Positions 19,141-28,461 of a DNA stretch of 64,000 bases are shown in pieces. The notes under the pieces were generated by a model. The model was not told where the DNA came from. It saw only the letters and a list, made by a program, of their open reading frames with translations, and did not search any database. The stretch is from Roseimarinus sp035271585 (GTDB lineage: Bacteria; Bacteroidota; Bacteroidia; Bacteroidales; Prolixibacteraceae). The position numbers and the translations under genes were made by a program. The DNA lies in NCBI GenBank assembly GCA_035271585.1, contig DATERL010000150.1, positions 6,584 to 70,583 on the forward strand. The letters are read 5' to 3'. Every line of letters begins with the position of its first letter. The first letter of the stretch is position 1.

Positions 19141-21036
19141 ATGAGAAAATGGCGTATTGAAGACTCTTCCGAAATGTATAACATTAATGGTTGGGGAGTT
19201 AACTACTTTTCGATTAACGATGCCGGACACGTTACTGTGTCACCAAAAAAGGATTGCGCATCGGTCGATCTCAAAGATTTAATTGATGAATTATCGCTAA
19301 GGGATGTATCAACACCCATGTTGATTCGTTTTCCCGATATTCTCGATAACCAGATTGAAATTATATCGCAATGCTTTAAATCAGCAGCAAAAGAATATGG
19401 TTACGAAGCACAAAACCACATTATTTATCCCATAAAGGTAAATCAAATTCGTCCGGTGGTTGAAGAAATTGTAAGCCACGGTAAAAAATACAACATTGGC
19501 CTCGAAGCCGGTTCAAAACCCGAATTACATGCTATTATCGCCATCAATACCGATCCCGATGCCTTAATTGTTTGCAACGGCTACAAAGACGAAGACTATA
19601 TCGAATTGGCCCTGTTGGCCCAAAAAATGGGCAAACGCGTTTTCATTGTAGTTGAAAAACTTAACGAGCTAAAACTAATTTTATCAATTAGTAAACGATT
19701 AAAAATAAAGCCGAATATTGGGATCCGCATCAAGCTGGCCAGTTCGGGCGCTGGAAAATGGGAAAGCTCGGGTGGCGATGTCAGCAAATTTGGCCTCTCG
19801 TCGAGCGAGCTGCTGGAAGCTTGTGACTACTTGCAAAAAAATAAACTCGAAGATTGTTTCAAGTTTATTCACTTTCATATTGGCAGCCAAATTACCAAAA
19901 TCAGGCGCATTAAAAATGCTTTGCGCGAGGCATCGCAGTTTTATGCCGAATTGTGCAAACTTGGCTTCCCCATCGATTTTGTTGATATTGGGGGCGGTTT
20001 GGGTGTCGATTACGACGGGACCCGCTCATCGAACAGCGAAAGCAGCGTAAACTATACCGTACAGGAATATGTGAACGACTCAGTAAGTACCTTTGTGGAT
20101 GTGAGCGTCAAAAACGGCCTTAAACACCCGAATATTATTACTGAATCGGGGCGCTCCTTAACTGCACACCATTCGATACTGGTTTTTGAAGTACTCGAAA
20201 CAGCAACACTGCCCGAGTGGGACGACGAAAAAGATACCATTAAAGCCGACGACCACGAACTGGCTCAGGAAATGTACAAGATTTATGAAAAGCTGAACCA
20301 AACTGGTATGCTCGAGAGTTGGCACGATGCGCAGCAAATTCGTGAAGAATCGCTCGACCGTTTCAGCCTTAACCTGCTCGATTTAAAAACACGAGCATTG
20401 ATTGAGCGCTTGTTTTGGAGTATTGCCCGCGAAGTGTTTAACATGGCTTCCGAAGTGAAGCATATTCCTTACGAACTGAAACAACTGCCTAAAATGTTGG
20501 CAGATAAATACTTCTGCAATTTCTCCTTATTCCAGTCACTGCCCGACTCATGGGCCATTGACCAGATTTTTCCCATTATGCCCCTTCACAGGCTCGATGA
20601 AAAACCAACTAAGCATGGCACCATACAGGATATAACCTGCGATTCGGACGGTAAAATCGACAACTTTATTTCAACTAAAAATGTTTCGTACTATTTGCCT
20701 CTTCATAAGCTAAAAAGTACTGAACCTTATTATATTGGCGTGTTCTTAGTAGGCGCCTACCAGGAAATATTGGGCGATTTACACAACCTGTTTGGCGATA
20801 CCAACGCAGTACACGTTTCGGTGTCGGAAAAAGGATACCACATCGATCAAATTATCGATGGAGAAACTGTAGCCGAAGTACTTGACTATGTACAATACAA
20901 CCCCAAAAAACTTGTCCGCACGGTTGAAACCTGGGTAACAAGTTCAGTAAAACAAGGAAAAATAACTGCCCAAGAAGGGAAAGAATTTCTTTCGAACTAC
21001 CGATCGGGCTTATATGGTTATACTTATTTGGAGTAA
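19141..21036 (+). CDS. speA: Biosynthetic arginine decarboxylase
   Basis: PLP enzyme converting arginine to agmatine, the first step of the ADC route to putrescine and spermidine. It is 631 residues, the usual length of SpeA. The PLP lysine is Lys99 in YPIKVNQ. Further hallmarks are NIGLEAGSKPEL, KFGLSSSELL, FHIGSQI, DIGGGLGVDYDGT, ESGRSLTAHHS and the C-terminal GAYQEILGDLHNLFGDTNAVH. It is monocistronic as far as can be seen; no agmatine-processing gene lies next to it. An imperfect hairpin (21060-21097, CAAAAGGC with GCCTTTTG) follows but lacks a T-run. Confidence 0.97.
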   Translation: MRKWRIEDSSEMYNINGWGVNYFSINDAGHVTVSPKKDCASVDLKDLIDELSLRDVSTPMLIRFPDILDNQIEIISQCFKSAAKEYGYEAQNHIIYPIKVNQIRPVVEEIVSHGKKYNIGLEAGSKPELHAIIAINTDPDALIVCNGYKDEDYIELALLAQKMGKRVFIVVEKLNELKLILSISKRLKIKPNIGIRIKLASSGAGKWESSGGDVSKFGLSSSELLEACDYLQKNKLEDCFKFIHFHIGSQITKIRRIKNALREASQFYAELCKLGFPIDFVDIGGGLGVDYDGTRSSNSESSVNYTVQEYVNDSVSTFVDVSVKNGLKHPNIITESGRSLTAHHSILVFEVLETATLPEWDDEKDTIKADDHELAQEMYKIYEKLNQTGMLESWHDAQQIREESLDRFSLNLLDLKTRALIERLFWSIAREVFNMASEVKHIPYELKQLPKMLADKYFCNFSLFQSLPDSWAIDQIFPIMPLHRLDEKPTKHGTIQDITCDSDGKIDNFISTKNVSYYLPLHKLKSTEPYYIGVFLVGAYQEILGDLHNLFGDTNAVHVSVSEKGYHIDQIIDGETVAEVLDYVQYNPKKLVRTVETWVTSSVKQGKITAQEGKEFLSNYRSGLYGYTYLE

Positions 21037-21217
21037 AACAAATTACATTAAAATAAGTACAAAAGGCCGATCGCAAAAAAATGTGGTTTGCCTTTTGTGT
21101 TAATATAGCAATTAAGTAATTGGAGCTATTTAGTGTCGTAAATGCTAATGTAAGATGAAAGCAATCAGTACCTTTCACCAATAATAAATAGCAAATAAAA
21201 ACTATATATCACTCACC

Positions 21218-22324
21218 ATGAAGCTGTTCGTATTTTTTTTAGCTGTTTTGCTTGCACTCAATGCTTGGGCGCAAACCAAAGATTGTTGGCCCAACTCAAG
21301 GGGCGACATTCAGCTTAACGGTGTAACCCCGGCGGTTTTTCCACAAAATATTTCCCTAAAATGGATGTACGATGCCGATGGAATTTTCAAATCGGCCCCT
21401 GTTACCAGCAATAACAAAATTGTAGTTGGTTCTTCAAATGGCGATATGCTTTGCCTCGATCTAAATGGAAAACTACTTTGGAAATTCGAATCGGGTAATG
21501 CCATTGAAGCACCCGCATTAATTGAAAACAACATAGTATATTTTGGCAACCTAAATGGCACTTTTTACGCGCTTGATCTTGAAACCGGTATAATAAAATG
21601 GGAATACAAAACCGAAAACCAGATAATGGGCGCCCCCACCCTGTTCAAAACAGGCAGCAAAACCATACTGGCAGTGGGCAGTTACGACTACTATTTACAC
21701 GGCGTAGAAGCCCAAACTGGCGAGGGTATTTGGAAATACGAATCGGATAACTTTTTAAACAGCGCACCTGCTATTTATATGGGAAAAGCAGTTTTTGGGG
21801 GCTGCGATGGTTTTTTGCACCTAGTGAACATGACCAACGGCTTATCGGCTGGCAAAATTGAAGTGGCAAGCTATGTGGCCTCGTCGCCCGCCATTGTTGG
21901 GAATAAAGCCTACATAGGCGATTACGACGCAGGGTTCACTTGCATTGATCTCGATAAAAAAAAGATTATATGGCGGCACCAAAATAAAGAGAACGGGCTT
22001 CCCTTCATTGCTTCGCCTTCGGTTGTCAACAATAAAATACTAATTGGCAACCGCGACAAATTCTTCTACTGTTTCGATCAGCACAGCGGCAAAGTTTTAT
22101 GGAAAAAAAACACCGGCAGCCGCATCGATGCATCGGCCGTTGCCAACAGTAAGCAAGTGCTACTTATTAATATGCGTGGCGATTTGATGCTACTTAACCA
22201 TGCCGACGGCTCAACTGTTTGGAGTTACGAACTGGGAGCAGCAAGCTCTAACTCCCCGGCTGTAATCAACAACAGCATTATTGTTGCCAGCAACGATGGA
22301 AATATTTATTTCTTAGGAGAATAA
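21218..22324 (+). CDS. PQQ-like beta-propeller repeat protein
   Basis: Exported protein of 368 residues. The signal peptide (about 1-19) ends NAWAQ. The rest is a series of PQQ/BamB-like blades with the repeating pattern GxLLWKF/xGxIxWxY, for example NGKLLWKFESG, TGIIKWEYKTE, SGKVLWKKNTG and DGSTVWSYELG. No enzymatic motif for a quinoprotein dehydrogenase is seen, and it is too short for one, so a binding or scaffold role is more likely. BamB is one possible relative, but there is no lipobox and no genomic context to support that. Confidence 0.8.
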   Translation: MKLFVFFLAVLLALNAWAQTKDCWPNSRGDIQLNGVTPAVFPQNISLKWMYDADGIFKSAPVTSNNKIVVGSSNGDMLCLDLNGKLLWKFESGNAIEAPALIENNIVYFGNLNGTFYALDLETGIIKWEYKTENQIMGAPTLFKTGSKTILAVGSYDYYLHGVEAQTGEGIWKYESDNFLNSAPAIYMGKAVFGGCDGFLHLVNMTNGLSAGKIEVASYVASSPAIVGNKAYIGDYDAGFTCIDLDKKKIIWRHQNKENGLPFIASPSVVNNKILIGNRDKFFYCFDQHSGKVLWKKNTGSRIDASAVANSKQVLLINMRGDLMLLNHADGSTVWSYELGAASSNSPAVINNSIIVASNDGNIYFLGE

Positions 22325-22334
22325 GATGCTCTCT

Positions 22335-22435
22335 GATTACGCGGATCCCGAAAATTAATTTGTAAGGTAAATTTTTTATCTGCAAGATCTACGTGAAAAA
22401 ATACAAAAATTAAGCTTTAAAAAACTCGCGTAATC
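22335..22435. repeat. Separated inverted repeat between convergent genes
   Basis: GATTACGCG (22335-22343) recurs inverted as CGCGTAATC (22427-22435), bracketing an AT-rich 83-nt stretch between two convergent genes. It may be a remnant of an intergenic repeat or a bidirectional terminator stem. Weak. Confidence 0.35.
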
Positions 22436-22458
22436 CAAAAATCAAACAATCCATTATT

Positions 22459-23448
22459 TTATACCATCATCTTTTTTATTTCGGCGCGCACATTGCTCCA
22501 CAAATTTGCGTCCATACGAGCTCCGTACACTTTAATAACATGGCCTGCAACCACCGAAGCAATGCGCCCGCAGGTTCCCAAGTCGAAATTGCAAGAAAGG
22601 CCATAGAGAAAACCGGCAGCATAAAGGTCGCCAGCACCAGTAGTATCGATGCACGTATTACCAAATGCACCTATACAAAACTGCTCGTCGGCATGACAAA
22701 TTATCGAACCATTTTTACCAGTTTTAACCACTGCAATGTCGCAATAATCAAGTAAAGCATGAACCGCCTCTTGCGCTTCGAGGCCAGTAAAAGCACGGGC
22801 TTCGTCCTCGTTCGCAAATATAATATCGACATGTTCTTTGATGATTTCTTTTAAAAAATCAAGATTTTCTTCCACAACGTTAAAACTAGCTAAATCGAGC
22901 GCAGTTGTTAATCCAGCTTTGCGCGCCATTTCAGCAACTTTTCGGACCAAATCGTGGTTTTGCACTAAATATCCTTCAATATAAGCGTAATCGAAATCTC
23001 GGAATAAATCAATAGTAATATCATCGGCAGTAAGTTCAACCGCAGCACCCAAATAAGTAGCAAAAGTACGTTCTGAATCGGTTGATACCAAGGCCATAGC
23101 AACGCCAGTTTGAGTTTCGGATTTGAACAATTGCGGATTAACACCGATTGTTGATAAGCCCTGCGCATATTTTTCGCCCAACTGATCGTTTCCCACTTTG
23201 CCAACAAAAGCTGTTTCGACACCTAAATTGGCCAAACCATCGATGGTATTGGCTGCTGAACCTCCGGGCACCAAATTTCTTTCAAAATTGCTGGTTTGCG
23301 CATTAATATCGTTCGATGTAGCTGAATTGACTAATATCATTCCCCCTTTGGGCAAATTATTTTTTTGTAAAATATCATCGTTAGGTAACTTTACCACAAT
23401 ATCCATCAGGGCATTTCCAATACCAATTATACTTTTCTTTGGTTGCAT
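22459..23448 (-). CDS. PfkB-family kinase (adenosine/ribokinase type)
   Basis: Phosphorylates a sugar or nucleoside with ATP. It is 329 residues and starts IIGIGNALMDIVVKL, as in adenosine-kinase-like PfkB proteins. PfkB signature 1 is PGGSAANTIDGLANLG with FVGKVGNDQLG; signature 2 is DTTGAGDLYAAGFLYGLS, containing the catalytic Asp and the anion hole GAGD. Adenosine kinase or an inosine/sugar kinase are both possible; Bacteroidota homologues are often labelled adenosine kinase. It is a single gene with a candidate -7 box just upstream. Confidence 0.9.
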   Translation of the reverse strand: MQPKKSIIGIGNALMDIVVKLPNDDILQKNNLPKGGMILVNSATSNDINAQTSNFERNLVPGGSAANTIDGLANLGVETAFVGKVGNDQLGEKYAQGLSTIGVNPQLFKSETQTGVAMALVSTDSERTFATYLGAAVELTADDITIDLFRDFDYAYIEGYLVQNHDLVRKVAEMARKAGLTTALDLASFNVVEENLDFLKEIIKEHVDIIFANEDEARAFTGLEAQEAVHALLDYCDIAVVKTGKNGSIICHADEQFCIGAFGNTCIDTTGAGDLYAAGFLYGLSCNFDLGTCGRIASVVAGHVIKVYGARMDANLWSNVRAEIKKMMV

Positions 23449-23473
23449 AGTTTCATTCTTAAAATTTGAACTA

Positions 23474-23481
23474 CAAAAATA
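23474..23481 (-). promoter_or_regulatory. Putative -7 box for the PfkB kinase gene
   Basis: The minus strand reads TATTTTTG, a match to TAnnTTTG, 25 nt before the ATG. The -33 element is not evident. Confidence 0.42.
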
Positions 23482-23628
23482 ATAAAATGACCACAGATAT
23501 TTCTGTTTTAAAGCATAAATAACAATGGTAATAAGATTATCTAATTAAAAAACAACACTAATTAAAGCAAATAAGCACAGAAATAAACATCCAAAATGTA
23601 CTTGTTCTAAAAAAATACCGCAAATATA

Positions 23629-24549
23629 TTACTCATTTAAAGCCCCAATAAAATCGATTACACGATTGGGCCAGCTTGATAAGTGGCCTTTTCCTGTTGC
23701 CAGTGCAAATCCATGTCCTCCTTTAGGATAGATATGCATTTCGGCTTTCACGCCATTTGTAACTAAGGCCTGATAATAAACAATAGAATTTTCAACCGGC
23801 ACTGCGCCATCATCGGAAGCATGTATGAGGAATGTAGGCGGAGTATTAGCATTCACCTGTTTTTCGCTCGAAAAATATTCCATCAACTCAATGTTATCAC
23901 CTACCAATGCTTCTCTTGAGCCTTGATGTTGAAAATTACCAGTAAAGGTAATAACCGGATAAATAAGCAAAGAAAAATCGGGGCGACACGAAACTCTCTC
24001 AAGGTGATCGGCTGCTTCGGGCTGGCCTTCATCAAAATGTGTACTGAGCGACGAGGCCAAATGCCCTCCGGCAGAAAAGCCCATAATGCCAATTTTTTGG
24101 GGATCGACATTCCACTTTTGTGCATTATAACGTACCAAACGCAGAGCCCTCTGGGCATCCATGAGCGGATTCTTGTGAGGAACGATATTATTTTTACTTA
24201 TGGGTAAACGGTATTTTAACACAATGGCTGCTATCCCTTTCGAGTTAAAAAATTTGGCTACATCCTCGCCTTCATAATCGTAGGCCAAGCGATGGTATCC
24301 TCCACCAGGACAAATAATTACGGCATAACCTGTTGCATTCTTCTTCGAAGGAAGGAAAACAGCAATATCGGGAACCTGTACATTGGCAACCCGCACAATA
24401 TCGGCAGTATCGCGTATTTCATTTTCGCCCGTAATTTTCCAGTTGGGAATTTCACCATCAGGGTAAAGTTCCATCACGATATTTTGGGCATTTAGTTGTA
24501 CAAACGCCAATATAAAAAAACAAATTACAAGGTTTAATTTTATGTTCAT
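23629..24549 (-). CDS. Secreted alpha/beta hydrolase (esterase, BD-FAE/AXE-like)
   Basis: Predicted carbohydrate or xylan acetyl esterase of 306 residues. The signal peptide (about 1-21) ends QLNAQ. The alpha/beta-hydrolase core has an oxyanion-hole segment CPGGGYHRLAYDYEG (80-94), the nucleophile elbow GFSAGGHLASS with Ser159, the acid Asp246/247 in IHASDDGAVPVENS, and His279 in YPKGGHGF. This pattern is common in Bacteroidota acetyl-xylan/feruloyl esterases that accompany polysaccharide degradation. The neighbours do not pin down the substrate. Confidence 0.9.
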   Translation of the reverse strand: MNIKLNLVICFFILAFVQLNAQNIVMELYPDGEIPNWKITGENEIRDTADIVRVANVQVPDIAVFLPSKKNATGYAVIICPGGGYHRLAYDYEGEDVAKFFNSKGIAAIVLKYRLPISKNNIVPHKNPLMDAQRALRLVRYNAQKWNVDPQKIGIMGFSAGGHLASSLSTHFDEGQPEAADHLERVSCRPDFSLLIYPVITFTGNFQHQGSREALVGDNIELMEYFSSEKQVNANTPPTFLIHASDDGAVPVENSIVYYQALVTNGVKAEMHIYPKGGHGFALATGKGHLSSWPNRVIDFIGALNE

Positions 24550-24603
24550 CTGTTTAAATATTTATAATTGAAGTAAATATAACGAAATAACTTAAAACTA
24601 TTT

Positions 24604-24981
24604 TTAGAAAAAGCGGTGTTTAATGGCCTGAAACATAGAACTAAAAACATTGGTATGAAACCACTCTTTTCCATAAAAAAAGAAAAGAATAAATAAACCA
24701 ACTATAAAGGTGATAAAAGTGCCAAGTTTTCTTCCACTCAGTTTTTTCCCAGCTTTCAGAAACTTATCGCTTAGTAAAGTCGACCATTTATCGAAATACT
24801 TTAAAAGCGGATAATAAATTACCAGAACCACGCCCATACCTATCCAAGTAAAAATATGCGGGGCATATTGCCTGCGGTACGAAAGCATATAATTATCAGC
24901 CCAAATGGTCACCAAATTGGCAAATAAAATTGCCAATATCAGTACCATAAACTTAAAAACACTACGAAATTTCATTTTCAA
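24604..24981 (-). CDS. Small membrane protein of unknown function
   Basis: A 125-residue protein I do not recognise. It has three predicted membrane segments: FKFMVLILAILFANLVTIW (about 10-28), FTWIGMGVVLVIYYPLL (about 44-60) and GTFITFIVGLFILFFFYG (about 87-104). Between and after them are basic loops (KFLKAGKKLSGRKLG). It begins 5 nt after the stop of the retropepsin-like gene, so the two are almost certainly co-transcribed, which makes a protease-membrane partner relation possible. Confidence 0.72.
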   Translation of the reverse strand: MKMKFRSVFKFMVLILAILFANLVTIWADNYMLSYRRQYAPHIFTWIGMGVVLVIYYPLLKYFDKWSTLLSDKFLKAGKKLSGRKLGTFITFIVGLFILFFFYGKEWFHTNVFSSMFQAIKHRFF

Positions 24982-24986
24982 AAATA

Positions 24987-25433
24987 TTAAAAATAGAGCT
25001 TCATTTCCTTTTTCTTAAAATTAATAACCGCCTGGTGATGGACCAAAAAATCGCTCCCGATAAGGCCAACAATGTTTTCGGAAGTAAAGCGACTATAAAT
25101 TTCGTTGATAAAACTGAGGTCGATAAGGGCTACCGGTTCGTTAAGCAATTCGATATCGCCAATGGTCAATACGTGAAGCTCTCCCATCTGCGTATCAATG
25201 TTCCCTTCGCCCAATCCGGCCGATTGTATTTCGGCATGCAGCATTTCAATAATGCTAAAATGATCGGTTTGGTTCACATCGAACACCGTTTTTGATGCCC
25301 CGGTATCAACTACCCACTTTCCTTTAATTTCATTACTCAAAGTGGTTTCAATGAGGATATGAAAATTTTGATCCTCAAGTTCAACCAATAAAATGGGTAC
25401 AGTAATAATTTTTTTACGTGTCATATTCGGCAC
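24987..25433 (-). CDS. Retropepsin-like aspartyl protease domain protein
   Basis: A 148-residue single-domain protein with the aspartyl protease signature WVVDTGASKTVF, catalytic Asp43. A flap-like region and a second conserved segment ENIVGLIGSDFLVHHQAVIN follow, with the hydrophobic-hydrophobic-G pattern of retropepsins. With one domain it would have to dimerise to be active, as retroviral and SASP-type proteases do. It has no signal peptide, so it is probably cytoplasmic. ATG 25433 is used; a second Met three codons later is possible. It is paired with the downstream membrane protein. Confidence 0.8.
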   Translation of the reverse strand: MPNMTRKKIITVPILLVELEDQNFHILIETTLSNEIKGKWVVDTGASKTVFDVNQTDHFSIIEMLHAEIQSAGLGEGNIDTQMGELHVLTIGDIELLNEPVALIDLSFINEIYSRFTSENIVGLIGSDFLVHHQAVINFKKKEMKLYF

Positions 25434-25536
25434 GAATATAAAAAAAAATGCTCAGCCAATATAAAATGTCAGCAACACAAAAAACAGTTTTTAGTATTGG
25501 TTAGATGAATGCATGTTATACAAATAATATTTTTTT

Positions 25537-25544
25537 TAACTTTG
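25537..25544 (+). promoter_or_regulatory. Putative -7 box for the PUL 2 regulator
   Basis: TAACTTTG matches the TAnnTTTG -7 consensus and lies 25 nt before the ATG of the DUF6377-type gene. A -33 TTTG at the right distance was not found. Confidence 0.45.
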
Positions 25545-25569
25545 AAAACAAACCAATTGAATAAGCAAG

Positions 25570-27228
25570 ATGTTTAAAAAGATATTCCTATTCGTTATTT
25601 TCATAACATCCTCATTTATAAGTTTTTCAAATGTCGATTCACTTTTAAAAGTACTCGATGCAACAATTTTATTAAATAATGAATATCAAAAAGAGCGTGA
25701 GGGTCGTATCCAAGGTTTAAAATCACTATTTAGCCAGCAAAATATCGACACATCCCAAAAATACATTATCTATTCAAAACTTTACGAAGAATATCGTGCC
25801 TATCATTTAGACTCGGCATTGAACTATTTAACAAAAAAGACCATACTGGCAAAACAACTGAACCACCATGTATGGAAAAACGAATCGCTGATACAACAAG
25901 TTAGGCTACTTTCTGCAACAGGTATGTACAAAGAGGCCTTCGATGCCTTTACAACTATTGAAAGGCAGAAACTAACCACCGATCAGTTGGCAATTTACTA
26001 CATCAACACAGCACAAATGTATAGCCAATTGGGTTTTTACACCCAAGTTTCGACACTTAAACCTCTATATAATTCGTTGGAATATAGTTATCGCGACTCG
26101 GCACTTGAAATATTGAATCCAAATTCGATAGAATATTTACAAGAACTTGAACTAAAAGTTTATAAAGAACGCAAGCTCGACCATTCAACTAAACTAGCCA
26201 AAGAACTGCTTGTACGAACAAAACCCAACAACCCCAATTATGCATTATACGCCTATCGCATGGCTTATAACTATCATGATATAAAGAATCATGAAAAAGA
26301 AAAAGAATACCTGATCCATTCGGCCATTGCCGATATCCGCAACGGTATTAAAGACAATGCCTCTTTGTCCATATTGGCCATGATGCTCTATCGCGAAAAA
26401 AATATTGTAAAGGCATACGATTATATCCAGTTTTCACTTTCGGATGCTTCATTTTTTAATGCGCCTTTGAGGTTTATCGAACTGTCGAGCGTTTTACCCT
26501 TAATTAACGAAGCGTACCACTTAAAAATCGAGAAACAAAAAAATCTGCTTGAACGCTACTTGTTGCTGATTAGTTTTTTGATTGTATTCCTTTTGACCTC
26601 AATAGTTTTTATTTTCATACAATTTAGAAACCTTTCAAATGTAAGGGTTAATTTACAAAAAGCGAACAGTAAATTGAATGATCTCAACAGCGAGCTTTCA
26701 ACTGCCAACAAACGCTTAAACGGGTTCAACACTCAGCTATCTGAATCGAACCTCATCAAAGAAGAATACATTGGCCATTTTTTAAGCCGTTGCTCAAACT
26801 ATATCGACAAGCTCGATAAATATCAACGATTTGTAAATAAACAAATTGCAGCACATAAGCACAACGAGTTGTTCGAATCAACTAAATCGGGTAAGTTAAT
26901 CGATACCGAACTATTGGAGTTTTACGAAACATTCGACCAAACCTTCTTGATTCTTTTTCCAAATTTTGTTGAACAAATTAACGAGTTGTTTAAAGAAGAA
27001 GAACGAATTATACTCCGAAAAGGAGAGTTGCTCAATACCGAACTCCGTATTTTTGCCCTCATCAGGTTGGGCATAAGCGATAGCTCAAAAATTGCCAGTT
27101 TGCTCCGTTATTCAGTCAATACAATCTACAATTATCGAGTAAAAGTGAAAAACAAAGCACTTGTGCCACGCGATAATTTTGAAGAGATGGTTAGAAATAT
27201 CGGGAGTTTTGATGTAAAAAAAGAATAA
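25570..27228 (+). CDS. DUF6377-type membrane regulator with TPR-like sensor
   Basis: A 552-residue protein at the head of PUL 2. The signal peptide (about 1-20) precedes a periplasmic helical region with TPR-like repeats (about 30-320). One transmembrane helix follows (LLLISFLIVFLLTSIVFIFI, about 328-347), then a coiled coil (NLQKANSKLNDLNSELSTAN) and a cytoplasmic domain (about 390-552). That domain ends in a helix-turn-helix-like block, ELRIFALIRLGISDSSKIAS followed by LLRYSVNTIYNYRVKVKNKA. This build corresponds to proteins annotated as DUF6377. It parallels the regulator at the window start: external sensor, one helix, cytoplasmic HTH. By position it should control the downstream SusCD genes. 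Confidence 0.85.
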   Translation: MFKKIFLFVIFITSSFISFSNVDSLLKVLDATILLNNEYQKEREGRIQGLKSLFSQQNIDTSQKYIIYSKLYEEYRAYHLDSALNYLTKKTILAKQLNHHVWKNESLIQQVRLLSATGMYKEAFDAFTTIERQKLTTDQLAIYYINTAQMYSQLGFYTQVSTLKPLYNSLEYSYRDSALEILNPNSIEYLQELELKVYKERKLDHSTKLAKELLVRTKPNNPNYALYAYRMAYNYHDIKNHEKEKEYLIHSAIADIRNGIKDNASLSILAMMLYREKNIVKAYDYIQFSLSDASFFNAPLRFIELSSVLPLINEAYHLKIEKQKNLLERYLLLISFLIVFLLTSIVFIFIQFRNLSNVRVNLQKANSKLNDLNSELSTANKRLNGFNTQLSESNLIKEEYIGHFLSRCSNYIDKLDKYQRFVNKQIAAHKHNELFESTKSGKLIDTELLEFYETFDQTFLILFPNFVEQINELFKEEERIILRKGELLNTELRIFALIRLGISDSSKIASLLRYSVNTIYNYRVKVKNKALVPRDNFEEMVRNIGSFDVKKE

Positions 27229-27477
27229 ATTAATTGCTCAATAACTACTCCAACACTTAAAATTCAAATTTAATTTTTGGGTTTATGAAGTCGAAAAAAA
27301 TAATCAATCTACTTTTTTACGGCTTCTATATTTATATTAAATGCTGATTATAAAACAATTAACCACTTCAACATTTCATTCCAATCTATATTTTAACTAC
27401 CTCAATTAGTTAAAGGATACAGGTGAGTTTACATTTACAAATATGAAAACCTAGTATTCACATAAACTAATTTTAAA

Positions 27478-28374
27478 ATGAAACAAAAATACTTTTTAGT
27501 ACTAACAGCCATTTTAATGGTAGTTGTAATGAATTTACGCGCACAAGAAAATCTTTTGCAAGGTGGCGCAATGGAAGCTGCTGACGAGTCGTTCTGGAGT
27601 ATTTCAAATTTAGAAAATGCCGAAACAAGCACAACAGCCTATGAGTTTGGTTATGAAGGTGTTTCTCCGCTTGGCGGCGATGGTAGTGCGCTTTATTTAA
27701 CTGCAACCAACAGTGGTGCCGACGGATCACATTTAATGGTTTATCAAGCCGTTACATTAATCGGAGGGCAGCAATATCTTTTCGATTTAGCAGCTAAGGC
27801 AACTATGCCCATGTTAAGTTCATGGTTAGAGGTTTACGTTGGGATAATTGAACCTGCCGATGGAGCCGATTTTGGCGCAGTTAAAGACCAGGTAATTACG
27901 TTGGGCGGTTTTAAATCGTCGAACTGGGAATCAAAATGCGACGATAATTTCGACGGAACACTTCAAGAAATTGGCTGCCTTGCCGGAAGCCAGGGAGCAT
28001 TCACCGCACCGGGCGAAGGCGAACAAACCTACTACATTGGTTTTAAAGTAGGAATTTGGGGCGAGGCTACTACCATCGAATTTGTAGTTGATAACATTAG
28101 CTTGGTAGCTTATGAAGACGAAAATACAGGCATTAATTCAATGGTTAAAAATAACTTTTCGATCTACCCCAACCCAGCAAATTCGGCCATTGCTGTTGAA
28201 TACACCAAGCCGTTCAATGCCCTTCGCATCTTAAATCAAGTTGGACAAGAAGTAATTGTATTTCCTTATAATTCAGGGCAAATCGATATTTCTTCCTTAA
28301 ATCAGGGAATATTCATCGTTGAGTTGTTAAACAATAAAGTTGCCGTTGCTCATAGTCGATTTATAAAACAATAG
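27478..28374 (+). CDS. T9SS-sorted jelly-roll (CBM-like) surface protein
   Basis: A 298-residue protein. The signal peptide (about 1-22) ends NLRAQ. A central beta-sandwich (about 25-215) begins ENLLQGGAMEAADESFWSI and ends EFVVDNISLV, the pattern of CBM4/9/22-type carbohydrate-binding jelly rolls. A T9SS type A sorting domain occupies about 222-298 (NFSIYPNPANSAIAVEY, LNQGIFIVELL). No catalytic motif is seen. It is probably a surface glycan-binding protein of PUL 2. It sits between the regulator and susC and is followed by a terminator. Confidence 0.83.
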   Translation: MKQKYFLVLTAILMVVVMNLRAQENLLQGGAMEAADESFWSISNLENAETSTTAYEFGYEGVSPLGGDGSALYLTATNSGADGSHLMVYQAVTLIGGQQYLFDLAAKATMPMLSSWLEVYVGIIEPADGADFGAVKDQVITLGGFKSSNWESKCDDNFDGTLQEIGCLAGSQGAFTAPGEGEQTYYIGFKVGIWGEATTIEFVVDNISLVAYEDENTGINSMVKNNFSIYPNPANSAIAVEYTKPFNALRILNQVGQEVIVFPYNSGQIDISSLNQGIFIVELLNNKVAVAHSRFIKQ

Positions 28375-28405
28375 TTTAGTTAGAACAGAAACATAATGCT
28401 AATCA

Positions 28406-28440
28406 AAAGGAGTTGTTTTAGAACAACTCCTTTATTTAAA
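28406..28440 (+). terminator. Stem-loop between the T9SS protein gene and susC
   Basis: A perfect 12-bp stem, AAAGGAGTTGTT (28406-28417) with AACAACTCCTTT (28422-28433), encloses a TTAG tetraloop and is followed by an A/T tail. A strong terminator or attenuator upstream of susC. Confidence 0.82.
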
Positions 28441-28461
28441 TAACCTAATTATCTCAAAATC

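Noticed and set aside
21060..21097. Terminator after speA
   Set aside because: An 8-bp stem with a long loop and no T-run; too weak to list as a terminator.
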